DNA of 64,000 nt from Pseudactinotalea sp. HY158 (GTDB taxonomy: Bacteria > Actinomycetota > Actinomycetes > Actinomycetales > Beutenbergiaceae). The notes below the pieces were generated by a model. The model was not told where the DNA came from, made no database searches, and worked only from the letters and a program-made list of their open reading frames with translations. Positions within the stretch are counted from its first letter, which is position 1; every line of letters begins with the position of its first letter. This document shows positions 35,375 to 42,176 of this stretch, one piece after another. The translations under genes were made by a program, and so were the position numbers. The stretch covers positions 620,001 to 684,000 of the forward strand of contig NZ_CP045920.1 of NCBI RefSeq assembly GCF_009660225.1. Reading direction: 5' to 3'.

Positions 35375-35624
35375 CCGCCGGGATCTTCGCGTCGGTGAGC
35401 TCGTCAGCGAGGAGGCTGCTCGGGCGGACGCCGAGGGCGCGGGCGATGTAGAAGATCTCGTCGAGGTCGAAGGGCTGTTCGCCGCGGAGTCGGCGGACGA
35501 GGGTGCTGTATGGCACGGGAGTGATCTCGGCGAGCTGCTGGCGGGAGATGCCGGCGTTCACCATCGCCTGGGAGACGATCTGAGCGGTGCGTTCCGCTAT
35601 CGGGGTATGTAGCCATACGGCCAC
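35370..35624 (-). CDS. Small XRE-family HTH regulator
   Basis: An 84-residue Cro/CI-type protein: IVSQAMVNAGISRQQLAEIT, VPYSTLVRRLRGEQPFDL, EIFYIARALGVRPSSLL. GTG start at 35624. It is divergent from another HTH gene and precedes the excisionase-like gene, the place where ICEs and phages encode the factor that promotes excision. The bases around the start duplicate, in inverted orientation, those at the start of the opposite gene. Confidence 0.75.
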   Translation of the reverse strand: MAVWLHTPIAERTAQIVSQAMVNAGISRQQLAEITPVPYSTLVRRLRGEQPFDLDEIFYIARALGVRPSSLLADELTDAKIPAA

Positions 35625-35721
35625 AGTAACGGGCCGAGCGACCCTATACAAGCCGGATCCCGTGTCCAGTTGGCATGAAACTGTGGCGAGGATGAGTATA
35701 CACTGAGCCGTATGGCTACAA
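35609..35721. promoter_or_regulatory. Divergent switch region with a long-range inverted repeat
   Basis: The 14-mer TGTAGCCATACGGC (35609-35622) recurs as its exact reverse complement GCCGTATGGCTACA (35708-35721); weaker similarity extends on both sides (ACTG before, ACC after). Each copy spans the start of one of the two divergent HTH genes. A -10 TATACA (35697-35702) serves the + strand gene about ten bases before its ATG, and TATAGG/TAGGGT (around 35655-35660) could serve the other direction. The pair looks like operators through which a repressor silences both promoters. Confidence 0.6.
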
Positions 35722-36032
35722 ACCGACGCCTCGGCGAGGAGTTCTCCCGCTACGTAGGCGAGCAGATCAGAGGCGAAGCATCGATGCGGAACATCTCCGT
35801 CTCGGGCCTCGCGCGCCTGATGGAAATCGACCGAGCGACACTGCACCGGTACCTCACCGGTACCCGCCCCATGCCCGTGCCGGTGCTCTACGAGGCAGCC
35901 GAAGCGATCGGCATCGCGGCCGCGATCCTCGTCGACCGGGCCGACGCCCGGATGTCGGCCGAGGGCTATATGCTCGCCGCGTCCGACACGGACTACGACC
36001 AAGAGATCGAAGATCGACAGCGGGAGCCCTGA
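35712..36032 (+). CDS. XRE-family HTH regulator, ImmR-like
   Basis: A 106-residue protein whose HTH is SVSGLARLMEIDRATLHRYL, TGTRPMPVPVLYEAAEAIGI. It is followed by a short acidic tail with alternating charges (DTDYDQEIEDRQREP) that could be the dimerisation or protease-sensitive part. It is followed after four bases by an ImmA-type protease gene, as ImmR is followed by ImmA in ICEBs1. Likely the repressor that keeps the element integrated. Confidence 0.78.
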   Translation: MATNRRLGEEFSRYVGEQIRGEASMRNISVSGLARLMEIDRATLHRYLTGTRPMPVPVLYEAAEAIGIAAAILVDRADARMSAEGYMLAASDTDYDQEIEDRQREP

Positions 36033-36036
36033 GAAG

Positions 36037-36423
36037 TTGGACGACCTCATCAGCCAAGCCGCCTCGCTTGGGCTGCGCGTCATGTGGCGCGACCTCGGCC
36101 GCCGGAACGGCGAACTCACCTCCGGCGGCCTCGTCAGGCTCAATCCACGCAAGCCGGCGATCGTGCAACGGTGCACCCTCGCCCACGAGATGGGGCACTG
36201 GTGGCACGGGCACGACTGGACCCGCGACCACGACCAACTGCGCGACGAGCGCCAGGCCGACGCCTACGCCGCACGCCTGCTCATCTCACCCGCCGAGTAC
36301 GCGCTCGCGGAGAGACTCAACCCACACCCCGGCGCCATCGCCAAGGAACTCGAGGTCACGCGCCACCTCGTCGAGGTCTGGCAGCGGCTGCCGGCACCCA
36401 CCATCCAGCGCCGGATTGTGTGA
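36037..36423 (+). CDS. ImmA/IrrE-type metalloprotease (anti-repressor)
   Basis: A 128-residue DUF955 protease with the zinc motif HEMGH at 50-54 and the third ligand region RDERQADAYAARLLIS. In ICEBs1 and related phages ImmA cuts the cognate repressor after DNA damage and releases the excision genes. Starts at TTG 36037 (no ATG is available), four bases behind the presumed repressor gene. Ends 50 bases before attR. Confidence 0.85.
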   Translation: MDDLISQAASLGLRVMWRDLGRRNGELTSGGLVRLNPRKPAIVQRCTLAHEMGHWWHGHDWTRDHDQLRDERQADAYAARLLISPAEYALAERLNPHPGAIAKELEVTRHLVEVWQRLPAPTIQRRIV

Positions 36424-36428
36424 CCTCG

Positions 36429-36466
36429 GTTGCTACACCGGTTGCTGCACCTGCCGCTGTAGCAAC
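36429..36466. repeat. Candidate integrase arm sites at the right end
   Basis: GTTGCTACA (36429-36437), GTTGCTGCA (36441-36449, one mismatch) and the inverted copy TGTAGCAAC (36458-36466) lie within 50 bases of attR. The first two have the same 12-base spacing as the pair next to attL. Confidence 0.5.
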
Positions 36467-36475
36467 GATCCGGAT

Positions 36476-36537
36476 CGTTGCTCCGGTGGGCGCCCCCGGC
36501 GCGATTCGAACGCGCGACCTACCGCTTAGGAGGCGGT
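36476..36537. repeat. attR: direct repeat inside the intact tRNA-Arg
   Basis: The right-hand copy of the 62-base att repeat. It overlaps the 3' half of the intact tRNA, so integration restored the tRNA with sequence brought by the element. Beyond 36537 only the chromosomal 5' half of the tRNA continues. Confidence 0.88.
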
Positions 36538-36563
36538 TGCTCTATCCCCTGAGCTACGGGGGC
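36491..36563 (-). tRNA. tRNA-Arg(CCU)
   Basis: A 73-nt cloverleaf on the - strand: acceptor GCCCCCG/CGGGGGC, D-arm with AGCTCAGGGGATAGAGC, anticodon stem ACCGC/GCGGT around loop CTCCTAA (anticodon CCT), T-arm GCGCG-TTCGAAT-CGCGC, discriminator G. CCA is not encoded. It serves as the attachment site of the element to its left. Confidence 0.93.
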
Positions 36564-36683
36564 GGGCGGCCGGATATGGCCGGGGACATTGTGTCACGAG
36601 TCGGCACCGCACCGGTGACGCCGACCGGGTCCCTCGCGCCGGCCGGGGCTGAGGGCGCGTCGCCACGCTCGAGCCGTAGCGCA

Positions 36684-36712
36684 CACAAAGCACTTTGTGA
36701 TACAAAGTTGTC
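36684..36712 (+). promoter_or_regulatory. Operator-promoter of the regulator-ABC operon
   Basis: The palindrome CACAAAG-CA-CTTTGTG (36684-36699) is followed by a third half-site ACAAAG (36702-36707), so CTTTG can pair with CAAAG on either side. The half-sites overlap the ATACAA-like -10 and end six bases before ATG 36713, giving a leaderless message. The winged-helix protein of the operon is the obvious binder. Confidence 0.6.
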
Positions 36713-37441
36713 ATGTCGAACACGCCCCCACGCCCACCCGGATCCGGCGGGCCTGCGCGCCCCGACCCGGACGGCGATCACGCGCTCGACCCGCAGCGGA
36801 TGCTCGCGCTCATCGACGCGCAACAACACGCCGTCGACGGTCTTCATCTGCGCCCGGTGGCCTGGCTGTACTCGATCTGGGCCGTGGCCTGGTTCGTCGG
36901 CTACCTGCTGCTCTGGTCCGCCTACGACGGCGGAAACCCCTGGTTCCGCGTGTCCACGGTCGCGGCGGGATGGACCTTCGGCGTCCTCATCGGCTCCTCG
37001 ATCCTGGCCAGCATCCTCATCGGCACCAGGATGGGACGCGGCGTGCGAGGCCTCTCCTCGTTCCAGGGCGGCATCTACGGCTGGTCCTGGGCGGGACTGT
37101 CGACCGCGGTCGGCGTGCTCGGGTCCGTTCTGGCCGAGAAGGGAGGCTGGGAGGTCTCGGCCCTCTACTTCCCCTCCGCCTACGCGGTCGTGGCCGGGGC
37201 GATGTACCTGTTCGGGGCGGCGCTGTGGCACTACCGCAGCCAGCTCGTGCTCGGCACCGTGCTCCTCGCGGCCGCGGCGATCGCTCCGTTCGCGGGAGTC
37301 CCCGGCACCTACGGGGTCATGGCGATCGCCGGCATCGCTTTCGGCGTGGCCGCGCTCGTGACCATCGCCAGGCTGCGCCGGAACGGTCGCGATCCCGCCC
37401 GGGGGGAGCTGCGTCGTCCCCGCGAGAGCGAGGAGCGATGA
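36713..37441 (+). CDS. Hypothetical membrane protein of an ABC exporter operon
   Basis: A 242-residue protein. After a Pro/Gly-rich soluble start it has about six membrane helices (WLYSIWAVAWFVGYLLLW onward) and a basic C-terminus. Not assigned to a named family. It is the first gene of four that overlap by ATGA (regulator, ATPase, permease follow), so it may sense a signal for the regulator or assist the transporter. Confidence 0.8.
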   Translation: MSNTPPRPPGSGGPARPDPDGDHALDPQRMLALIDAQQHAVDGLHLRPVAWLYSIWAVAWFVGYLLLWSAYDGGNPWFRVSTVAAGWTFGVLIGSSILASILIGTRMGRGVRGLSSFQGGIYGWSWAGLSTAVGVLGSVLAEKGGWEVSALYFPSAYAVVAGAMYLFGAALWHYRSQLVLGTVLLAAAAIAPFAGVPGTYGVMAIAGIAFGVAALVTIARLRRNGRDPARGELRRPRESEER

Positions 37442-37734
37442 GCGAGCTCGACCCGGTGATCCACGCGACCGCCCGGCTGCGCATCACCGCCACGCTCGCG
37501 GCCCTGCCGGCCGGCGATCAGATGTCGTTCCCGCGGCTGCAGGGCCTGCTCGACATGACCGCCGGCAACCTCTCCACGCACCTGCGCAAGCTCGAGGACG
37601 CCGGCTACGTGTCCCCGACCAAGACCTTCGAGGGGCGCACACCCGCGACCTACATCGAGCTCACCACCCGCGGACGCCGCGCGTTCGAGGACTACACCCA
37701 CACCCTCCGCGAACTGCTGGGAGACCCATCATGA
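37438..37734 (+). CDS. Winged-helix transcriptional regulator (HTH_34/MarR-ArsR type)
   Basis: A 98-residue winged helix with HATARLRITATLAALPAGDQ, MSFPRLQGLLDMTAGNLSTHLRKLEDAGYV and a wing with TPATYIELTTRGRRAF. Such small regulators commonly control the membrane protein and ABC genes they are encoded with. ATG 37438 follows GAGGAG and overlaps the previous stop. The CTTTGTG palindrome upstream of the operon is its likely operator. Confidence 0.87.
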   Translation: MSELDPVIHATARLRITATLAALPAGDQMSFPRLQGLLDMTAGNLSTHLRKLEDAGYVSPTKTFEGRTPATYIELTTRGRRAFEDYTHTLRELLGDPS

Positions 37735-38624
37735 CCCTCGCCCGCCTCACCGGCGTGACCAAGACCTTCGGCGACGTGACCGCCCTCGATTCCGTGGACC
37801 TGACGATCGAGCCCGGCACGCTCGTGGGCATGCTCGGCCCGAACGGCGCCGGCAAGACGACCCTGCTCGGCCTCGTCCAGGGGCTGCGCGCCCCGAGTTC
37901 GGGCACGGTCGAACTCTTCGGAGCCGATCCGCGCGACTGGCGCGCCCGACGCCGGCTCGGATCCACCCCGCAGGAGACCGCCCTGCCGCCGACGCTGCGG
38001 GTGGGGGAGGTGATCGACTTCGTCGCCGGGCACTTCCCCGACCCCGTGCCGCGCGACGAGCTCGCCGCGGAATTCGGGCTGACCGACCTGTTGCGGCGGC
38101 AGACGGGCGCACTCTCCGGCGGCCAGAAGCGGCGCGTGTCGGTGGCGCTCGCATTCGTGTCCCGGCCCCGGCTCGTGCTCCTCGACGAGCCCACCACCGG
38201 GCTCGACGTCGAGGCCCGCCACGCCCTGTGGGAGGCCGTCCGGCGCCAGCACGAGCGCGGCGCGACCGTGGTGGTCACGAGCCACTACCTCGAGGAGATC
38301 GAGGCGCTCGCCCGCCGGGTCGTCGTGATCGATTCGGGTCGGGTGCTGATCGACGACGACGTCGCCTCCGTTCGCGATCGCGTCGGGCTGCGCATGCTCA
38401 CGCTCCGTACCGCGGACGCCGCGGACACCGCGACGATCGCGGCGCTGCCGCAGATCGTCGACTCCCGCGCGGGCGCCGACGGCGCCACGACCTTCTACAC
38501 CGACGACGCCGATGCCGCGACCCGCGCGATCGTCGGCTCCGGCGCAGACTTCCACGACCTGACCATCCGCGGGGCCACCTTGGAAGAGGCGTTCCTCACC
38601 CTCACCGCAAAGGCTCACTCATGA
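37731..38624 (+). CDS. ABC exporter ATP-binding protein
   Basis: A 297-residue ATPase of the drug/antibiotic exporter type (DrrA/CcmA-like). Walker A LGPNGAGKTT, Q-loop STPQET, signature LSGGQKRRVSVALAF, Walker B LVLLDEPTTGLD and the H-loop VTSHYLEE are intact. The C-terminal third is the usual small domain. Partner of the permease that overlaps its stop. Confidence 0.92.
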   Translation: MTLARLTGVTKTFGDVTALDSVDLTIEPGTLVGMLGPNGAGKTTLLGLVQGLRAPSSGTVELFGADPRDWRARRRLGSTPQETALPPTLRVGEVIDFVAGHFPDPVPRDELAAEFGLTDLLRRQTGALSGGQKRRVSVALAFVSRPRLVLLDEPTTGLDVEARHALWEAVRRQHERGATVVVTSHYLEEIEALARRVVVIDSGRVLIDDDVASVRDRVGLRMLTLRTADAADTATIAALPQIVDSRAGADGATTFYTDDADAATRAIVGSGADFHDLTIRGATLEEAFLTLTAKAHS

Positions 38625-39439
38625 CCTCGACCACCTCCACCACCTCCACCACCGCCCCGAGCGCGGGGCCGCGCCCGTCCGCCGGCCCCTCGCCGGTGCG
38701 GCTCGCGCTGCTGCACGCCCGGTACGGGCTCATCGAGACGTTCCGGATCCCGATCGCGATCATCGGCACGATGGTCTTCCCGGCGCTCGCGCTGCTGTTC
38801 TTCGTGGTGCCGCAGCGCGAGGTGGCGGACAACCCGCTCTTCGCCACCCAGGCCGTCATCTCCCTGGCCGTCTTCGCCGTCATGGCCAACAGCCTGTTCA
38901 GCTTCGGCATCTCGATCGCCGAGGACCGCGAGAAGCCGTGGGACCCGTATCTTCGCACGCTGCCCGCACCCGGCGGGGCGCGGGTGCTCGCGCACATCCT
39001 CTCCACCGGGATGCTCGGGCTCGCCTCGATCGTGCCGGTCGTGGTGGTCGGGGCGGTCTTCACCGCGGCCGATGCCTCGCTGCTCGGGATCGTCGGCGGG
39101 CTCGTGGCGATCTCGGTCTCGTCGCTGCCGTTCATGCTCATCGGGATCGCGATCGGGTACTCGATGCCCTCGAAGGCCGCGATCGCGGTGGTGCAGGTGA
39201 TCATGTTCGGCTTCGCGTTCGCCGGCGGGCTGTTCCTGCCGCCGCTCATGTTCCCGCACTGGCTCGAGACGCTCTCGACGTTCTTCCCCTCCCGGCAGGC
39301 CCGTGAGCTGGTCATCTGGGCCGCCACCGGGGAGGCGCTGCCCGCGTGGTCGTGGCTCGGGCTGGCCGCCTGGATCGCCGGCACCATCGCGCTCGCGCTG
39401 TGGCTGTTCCGCCGCGATCAGGGCCGCCGGTTCCGGTAG
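38621..39439 (+). CDS. ABC-2 type exporter permease
   Basis: A 272-residue permease with six membrane helices of the ABC-2 fold; ends with LALWLFRRDQGRRFR. The N-terminus is a run of Thr/Ser (TSTTSTTSTT). With the ATPase it forms a complete exporter; substrate unknown. ATG 38621 overlaps the ATPase stop by four bases. Confidence 0.9.
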   Translation: MTSTTSTTSTTAPSAGPRPSAGPSPVRLALLHARYGLIETFRIPIAIIGTMVFPALALLFFVVPQREVADNPLFATQAVISLAVFAVMANSLFSFGISIAEDREKPWDPYLRTLPAPGGARVLAHILSTGMLGLASIVPVVVVGAVFTAADASLLGIVGGLVAISVSSLPFMLIGIAIGYSMPSKAAIAVVQVIMFGFAFAGGLFLPPLMFPHWLETLSTFFPSRQARELVIWAATGEALPAWSWLGLAAWIAGTIALALWLFRRDQGRRFR

Positions 39440-39463
39440 CGGCGAGGATCGGGAGGACGGTCG

Positions 39464-39943
39464 ATGGAACGCGGTGCACGGATCCGCATCGAGGCTCCCG
39501 CCGGCGAGGTCTTCGACTGGCTCACGACCCTGACCCACCACGGCCGACTCATCCCGCTGACCCGGGTGGCGGCACCGACCAGGCCCGCCGCGGTGGGGGA
39601 CGTCGTGACCGCCGTGACGCTCGGGCTCCTGCGCGACGTCATGGTGGTCACGCGGGTGGAGCGGCCCGCTGAGCCCGCCGGCCCGGGCGGCCCCGTGGGC
39701 CGGGCGACGTTCTCCAAGACCGGGCCGATGCTCCTCGGGTGGGCGAGTATCGAGGTGGTCCCGGCGGGCGAAACCGCCTGCGAGGTGCGCTGGACCGAGT
39801 CGATCCACGCCTCCGTCTGGGGGCGGCGCACCGGCGGCGCGCTGCTTACCCGGGGCGGCGGGCTCATGGTCGCCCTCGCGCTGCGGCGTGCCCGCCGGAT
39901 CCTCGCCCGAGGCCGGCGGCCCCGAGGGCCCGGCTGCCCGTGA
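39464..39943 (+). CDS. SRPBCC (polyketide cyclase/dehydrase-like) protein
   Basis: A 159-residue START/SRPBCC-fold protein: IRIEAPAGEVFDWLTTL at the start, then a strand-rich core and a C-terminal helix (GGGLMVALALRRARRIL). This fold binds small hydrophobic ligands; the role here is unknown. ATG 39464 has GGGAGG upstream. It follows the exporter after 24 bases and could belong to the same transcript. Confidence 0.75.
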   Translation: MERGARIRIEAPAGEVFDWLTTLTHHGRLIPLTRVAAPTRPAAVGDVVTAVTLGLLRDVMVVTRVERPAEPAGPGGPVGRATFSKTGPMLLGWASIEVVPAGETACEVRWTESIHASVWGRRTGGALLTRGGGLMVALALRRARRILARGRRPRGPGCP

Positions 39944-40052
39944 CGCCCGGCCGCCCCGCCGATCTCCTGCGTGGGCGAGGCGGCCGGTGTGACAATGGCG
40001 CTACCGCCGCAGAGTGCGATCCGTATGGCCCACCGGCCGGAAAGAAGGCAGC

Positions 40053-40841
40053 GTGCGCGACTACCTCATGTGCCGTCCCACCCACTACACGGTCTGCTAC
40101 GAGATCAATCCGTGGATGGATTCGGCCCGGCCCACCGCGACCGCCCTGGCGATCGAGCAGTGGGAGCGGCTGCGCTCGACCTACCTCGACCTCGGCCACA
40201 CGGTCGAACTCATCGACCCCCTGCCGGGCTGCCCGGACATGGTCTACGCGGCCAACGGGGCGACGGTCGTCGACGGCGTCGCCTACGCCGCGAACTTCCG
40301 CTACGAGCAGCGCCGGCCCGAGGCCCCCGCCTACCTCACGCGCCTCGCGGACCTGGGATTCGCCCCGGCCGCGGCGGAGTTCGTCAACGAGGGCGAGGGC
40401 GACATGCTCTTCACCGGCACCTACGTGCTCGCCGGCACCGGCTTCCGGAGCGAGCCCGCCGCCCACCGGGAACTGCAGGAGGCGATCGGCCGGCCGGTGA
40501 TCACGCTCGAGCTCGTGAACCCGCGCTACTACCACCTCGACACCGCCCTGGCGGTGCTGACCGGCGACCTCATCGCCTACTACCCGCCGGCCTTCACCCC
40601 GGGCAGCCGGGCCGTGCTCGAGCACCTGTTCCCGGACGCGATCATCGCGGGCGAGGCGGACGCCGCCGTGCTCGGGCTCAACGCGGTGAGCGACGGGGAG
40701 CACGTGGTCGTCGCCCCGCGGGCCACCCGCCTCGCCGCCCAGTTCGCCGAACGCGGCCTCGAGCCGATCCCCGTGGACACCTCCGAACTGCTCAAGGGCG
40801 GCGGCGGGGCCAAGTGCTGCACCCTGGAGCTGCGCCGATGA
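40053..40841 (+). CDS. ddaH: Dimethylargininase-like amidinohydrolase
   Basis: A 262-residue enzyme of the pentein/amidinotransferase superfamily close to N(G),N(G)-dimethylarginine dimethylaminohydrolase, which releases citrulline from methylated arginine. The nucleophilic Cys is at the C-terminus (GGGGAKCCTLEL, Cys255 or 256) and the His is in NPRYYHLDTALA (His161). GTG 40053 follows GAAGG. The overlap with ornithine aminotransferase suggests that the pair degrades arginine-related compounds; in bacteria some members of this family use arginine or ornithine derivatives instead, so the exact substrate is open. Confidence 0.85.
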   Translation: MRDYLMCRPTHYTVCYEINPWMDSARPTATALAIEQWERLRSTYLDLGHTVELIDPLPGCPDMVYAANGATVVDGVAYAANFRYEQRRPEAPAYLTRLADLGFAPAAAEFVNEGEGDMLFTGTYVLAGTGFRSEPAAHRELQEAIGRPVITLELVNPRYYHLDTALAVLTGDLIAYYPPAFTPGSRAVLEHLFPDAIIAGEADAAVLGLNAVSDGEHVVVAPRATRLAAQFAERGLEPIPVDTSELLKGGGGAKCCTLELRR

Positions 40842-42010
40842 CCTCGCTCGCACACAACTACGAGCCGCTGCCGGTGACCCTCGCCCACGGCGAGGGGATC
40901 TACGTGACGGACACCTCCGGCGTCCGTTATATCGACTGCATAGCCGCCTATTCCGCCCTCAACTTCGGCCACCGCCACCCGGTACTCGTCGAGGCGGTGG
41001 CCGCCCAGCTGGGCCGGCTCACCCTCACCTCCCGCGCGGTGGGCCACGACCGGCTCGAGGCATTCGCCGACCGGATCACCGACCTGACCGGATTCGACGT
41101 CATGCTGCCGATGAACACCGGCGCCGAGGCCGTGGAGACGCTCATCAAGACCGCCCGGAAATGGGCCTACGAGGTCAAGGGCGTGCCGCCCGGCCGGGCC
41201 GAGATCATCGTCGCCGCCGGCGCGTTCCACGGCCGCACCACCACGGTCGTCTCCGCCTCGACCGATCCGGAGGCGCGCGGCGGGTTCGGTCCGTACACGC
41301 CGGGCTTCGTGATCGTGCCGTACGGGGACGCCGACGCGGTCGCCGCCGCGATCACCCCCGCCACCGCCGGCGTGCTCCTCGAGCCGATCCAGGGCGAGGC
41401 CGGCGTGATCATCCCGCCCACCGACTACCTCGTCCGGGTGCGCCGCGCGTGCGAGGCGGCCGGCGCGCTGCTCATGTGCGACGAGGTGCAGTCGGGCCTC
41501 GGGCGCACCGGGGCGACGCTCGACCAGGACAACGTGGGCGTGCGGGCCGACCTCACCGCGATCGGCAAGGCGCTCTCCGGCGGGATCATCCCCTCCTCGG
41601 CGGCCCTCGGCCGGGAGGACATCATGGCGGTCATGACCCCGGGCGTGCACGGGTCGACCTTCGGCGGCAACCCGATGGCCGCGGCGGTCGGCATCGCCGT
41701 GGCGGAGCTCCTCGCGACCGGCGAGTTCCAGGAACGTGCCCGGGTGCTCGGCCGGGTGCTCGCCGCCCGGGCGGCCGAACTGCTCGAGGCCGGCCTCCTC
41801 GCCGGAGTGCGCAGCCGCGGCCTCTGGCTCGGGGTCGACGTGCCGCACCTGTCCGGGCGGGCGGTGGCCGAGCGGATGGCCGGGCGCGGGGTGCTCGTCA
41901 AGGAGACCCACGATCACACGCTCCGGCTCGCCCCGCCGCTCGTCATCACCGAGCCCGAACTGCACCGGGTCATGGACACCCTCGCCGACGTGCTGGCCGA
42001 GCCCCACTGA
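40838..42010 (+). CDS. rocD: Ornithine aminotransferase
   Basis: A 390-residue class-III PLP aminotransferase transferring the delta-amino group of ornithine to 2-oxoglutarate, giving glutamate semialdehyde on the way to glutamate or proline. Seen: NTGAEAVETLIKTARKW, FHGRTTTVVSAS, the Asp of LMCDEVQSGLGRTG and the PLP Lys244 in AIGKALSGG. ATG 40838 overlaps the previous stop (ATGA), so the products are made together. Confidence 0.92.
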   Translation: MTSLAHNYEPLPVTLAHGEGIYVTDTSGVRYIDCIAAYSALNFGHRHPVLVEAVAAQLGRLTLTSRAVGHDRLEAFADRITDLTGFDVMLPMNTGAEAVETLIKTARKWAYEVKGVPPGRAEIIVAAGAFHGRTTTVVSASTDPEARGGFGPYTPGFVIVPYGDADAVAAAITPATAGVLLEPIQGEAGVIIPPTDYLVRVRRACEAAGALLMCDEVQSGLGRTGATLDQDNVGVRADLTAIGKALSGGIIPSSAALGREDIMAVMTPGVHGSTFGGNPMAAAVGIAVAELLATGEFQERARVLGRVLAARAAELLEAGLLAGVRSRGLWLGVDVPHLSGRAVAERMAGRGVLVKETHDHTLRLAPPLVITEPELHRVMDTLADVLAEPH

Positions 42011-42073
42011 CTCCCGGTCGTGCGGGGGCGTTCGTCCCGGCCCGGTGACGTGGCACCCGGAGGCGGTGCACTC

Positions 42074-42121
42074 GGGGCCGGTTCGCGGCCGGGTTCGGGC
42101 CGGTTTCAGGGCCGGGTTCGG
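42074..42121. repeat. Tandem ~12-bp repeat
   Basis: Four copies of a unit of the form GGCCGGGTTCGG (GGCCGGTTCGC, GGCCGGGTTCG, GGCCGGTTTCAG, GGCCGGGTTCGG) lie between rocD and the giant helicase-like gene. Confidence 0.65.
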
Positions 42122-42176
42122 TGCCCGGTCGGCGGGTCATCGGCCCGGGCGCGACGGGATTGGTTAGCGTGGGTGG

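Larger units (their letters stand above)
30880..36537. mobile_element. Integrative element inserted in tRNA-Arg(CCU)
   Basis: A 5.66-kb element bounded by a 62-base direct repeat (one mismatch) that is the 3' half of the tRNA-Arg gene plus flank. It carries a tyrosine integrase next to one end, an excisionase-like gene, two small HTH proteins, two ImmA-type proteases and cargo. The intact tRNA is kept at the right end and the displaced 3' fragment lies at the left end, as expected for tRNA-targeted integration. There are no conjugation, replication or capsid genes, so it is either a satellite, a genomic island mobilised in trans, or the remains of a larger ICE. Confidence 0.85.
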
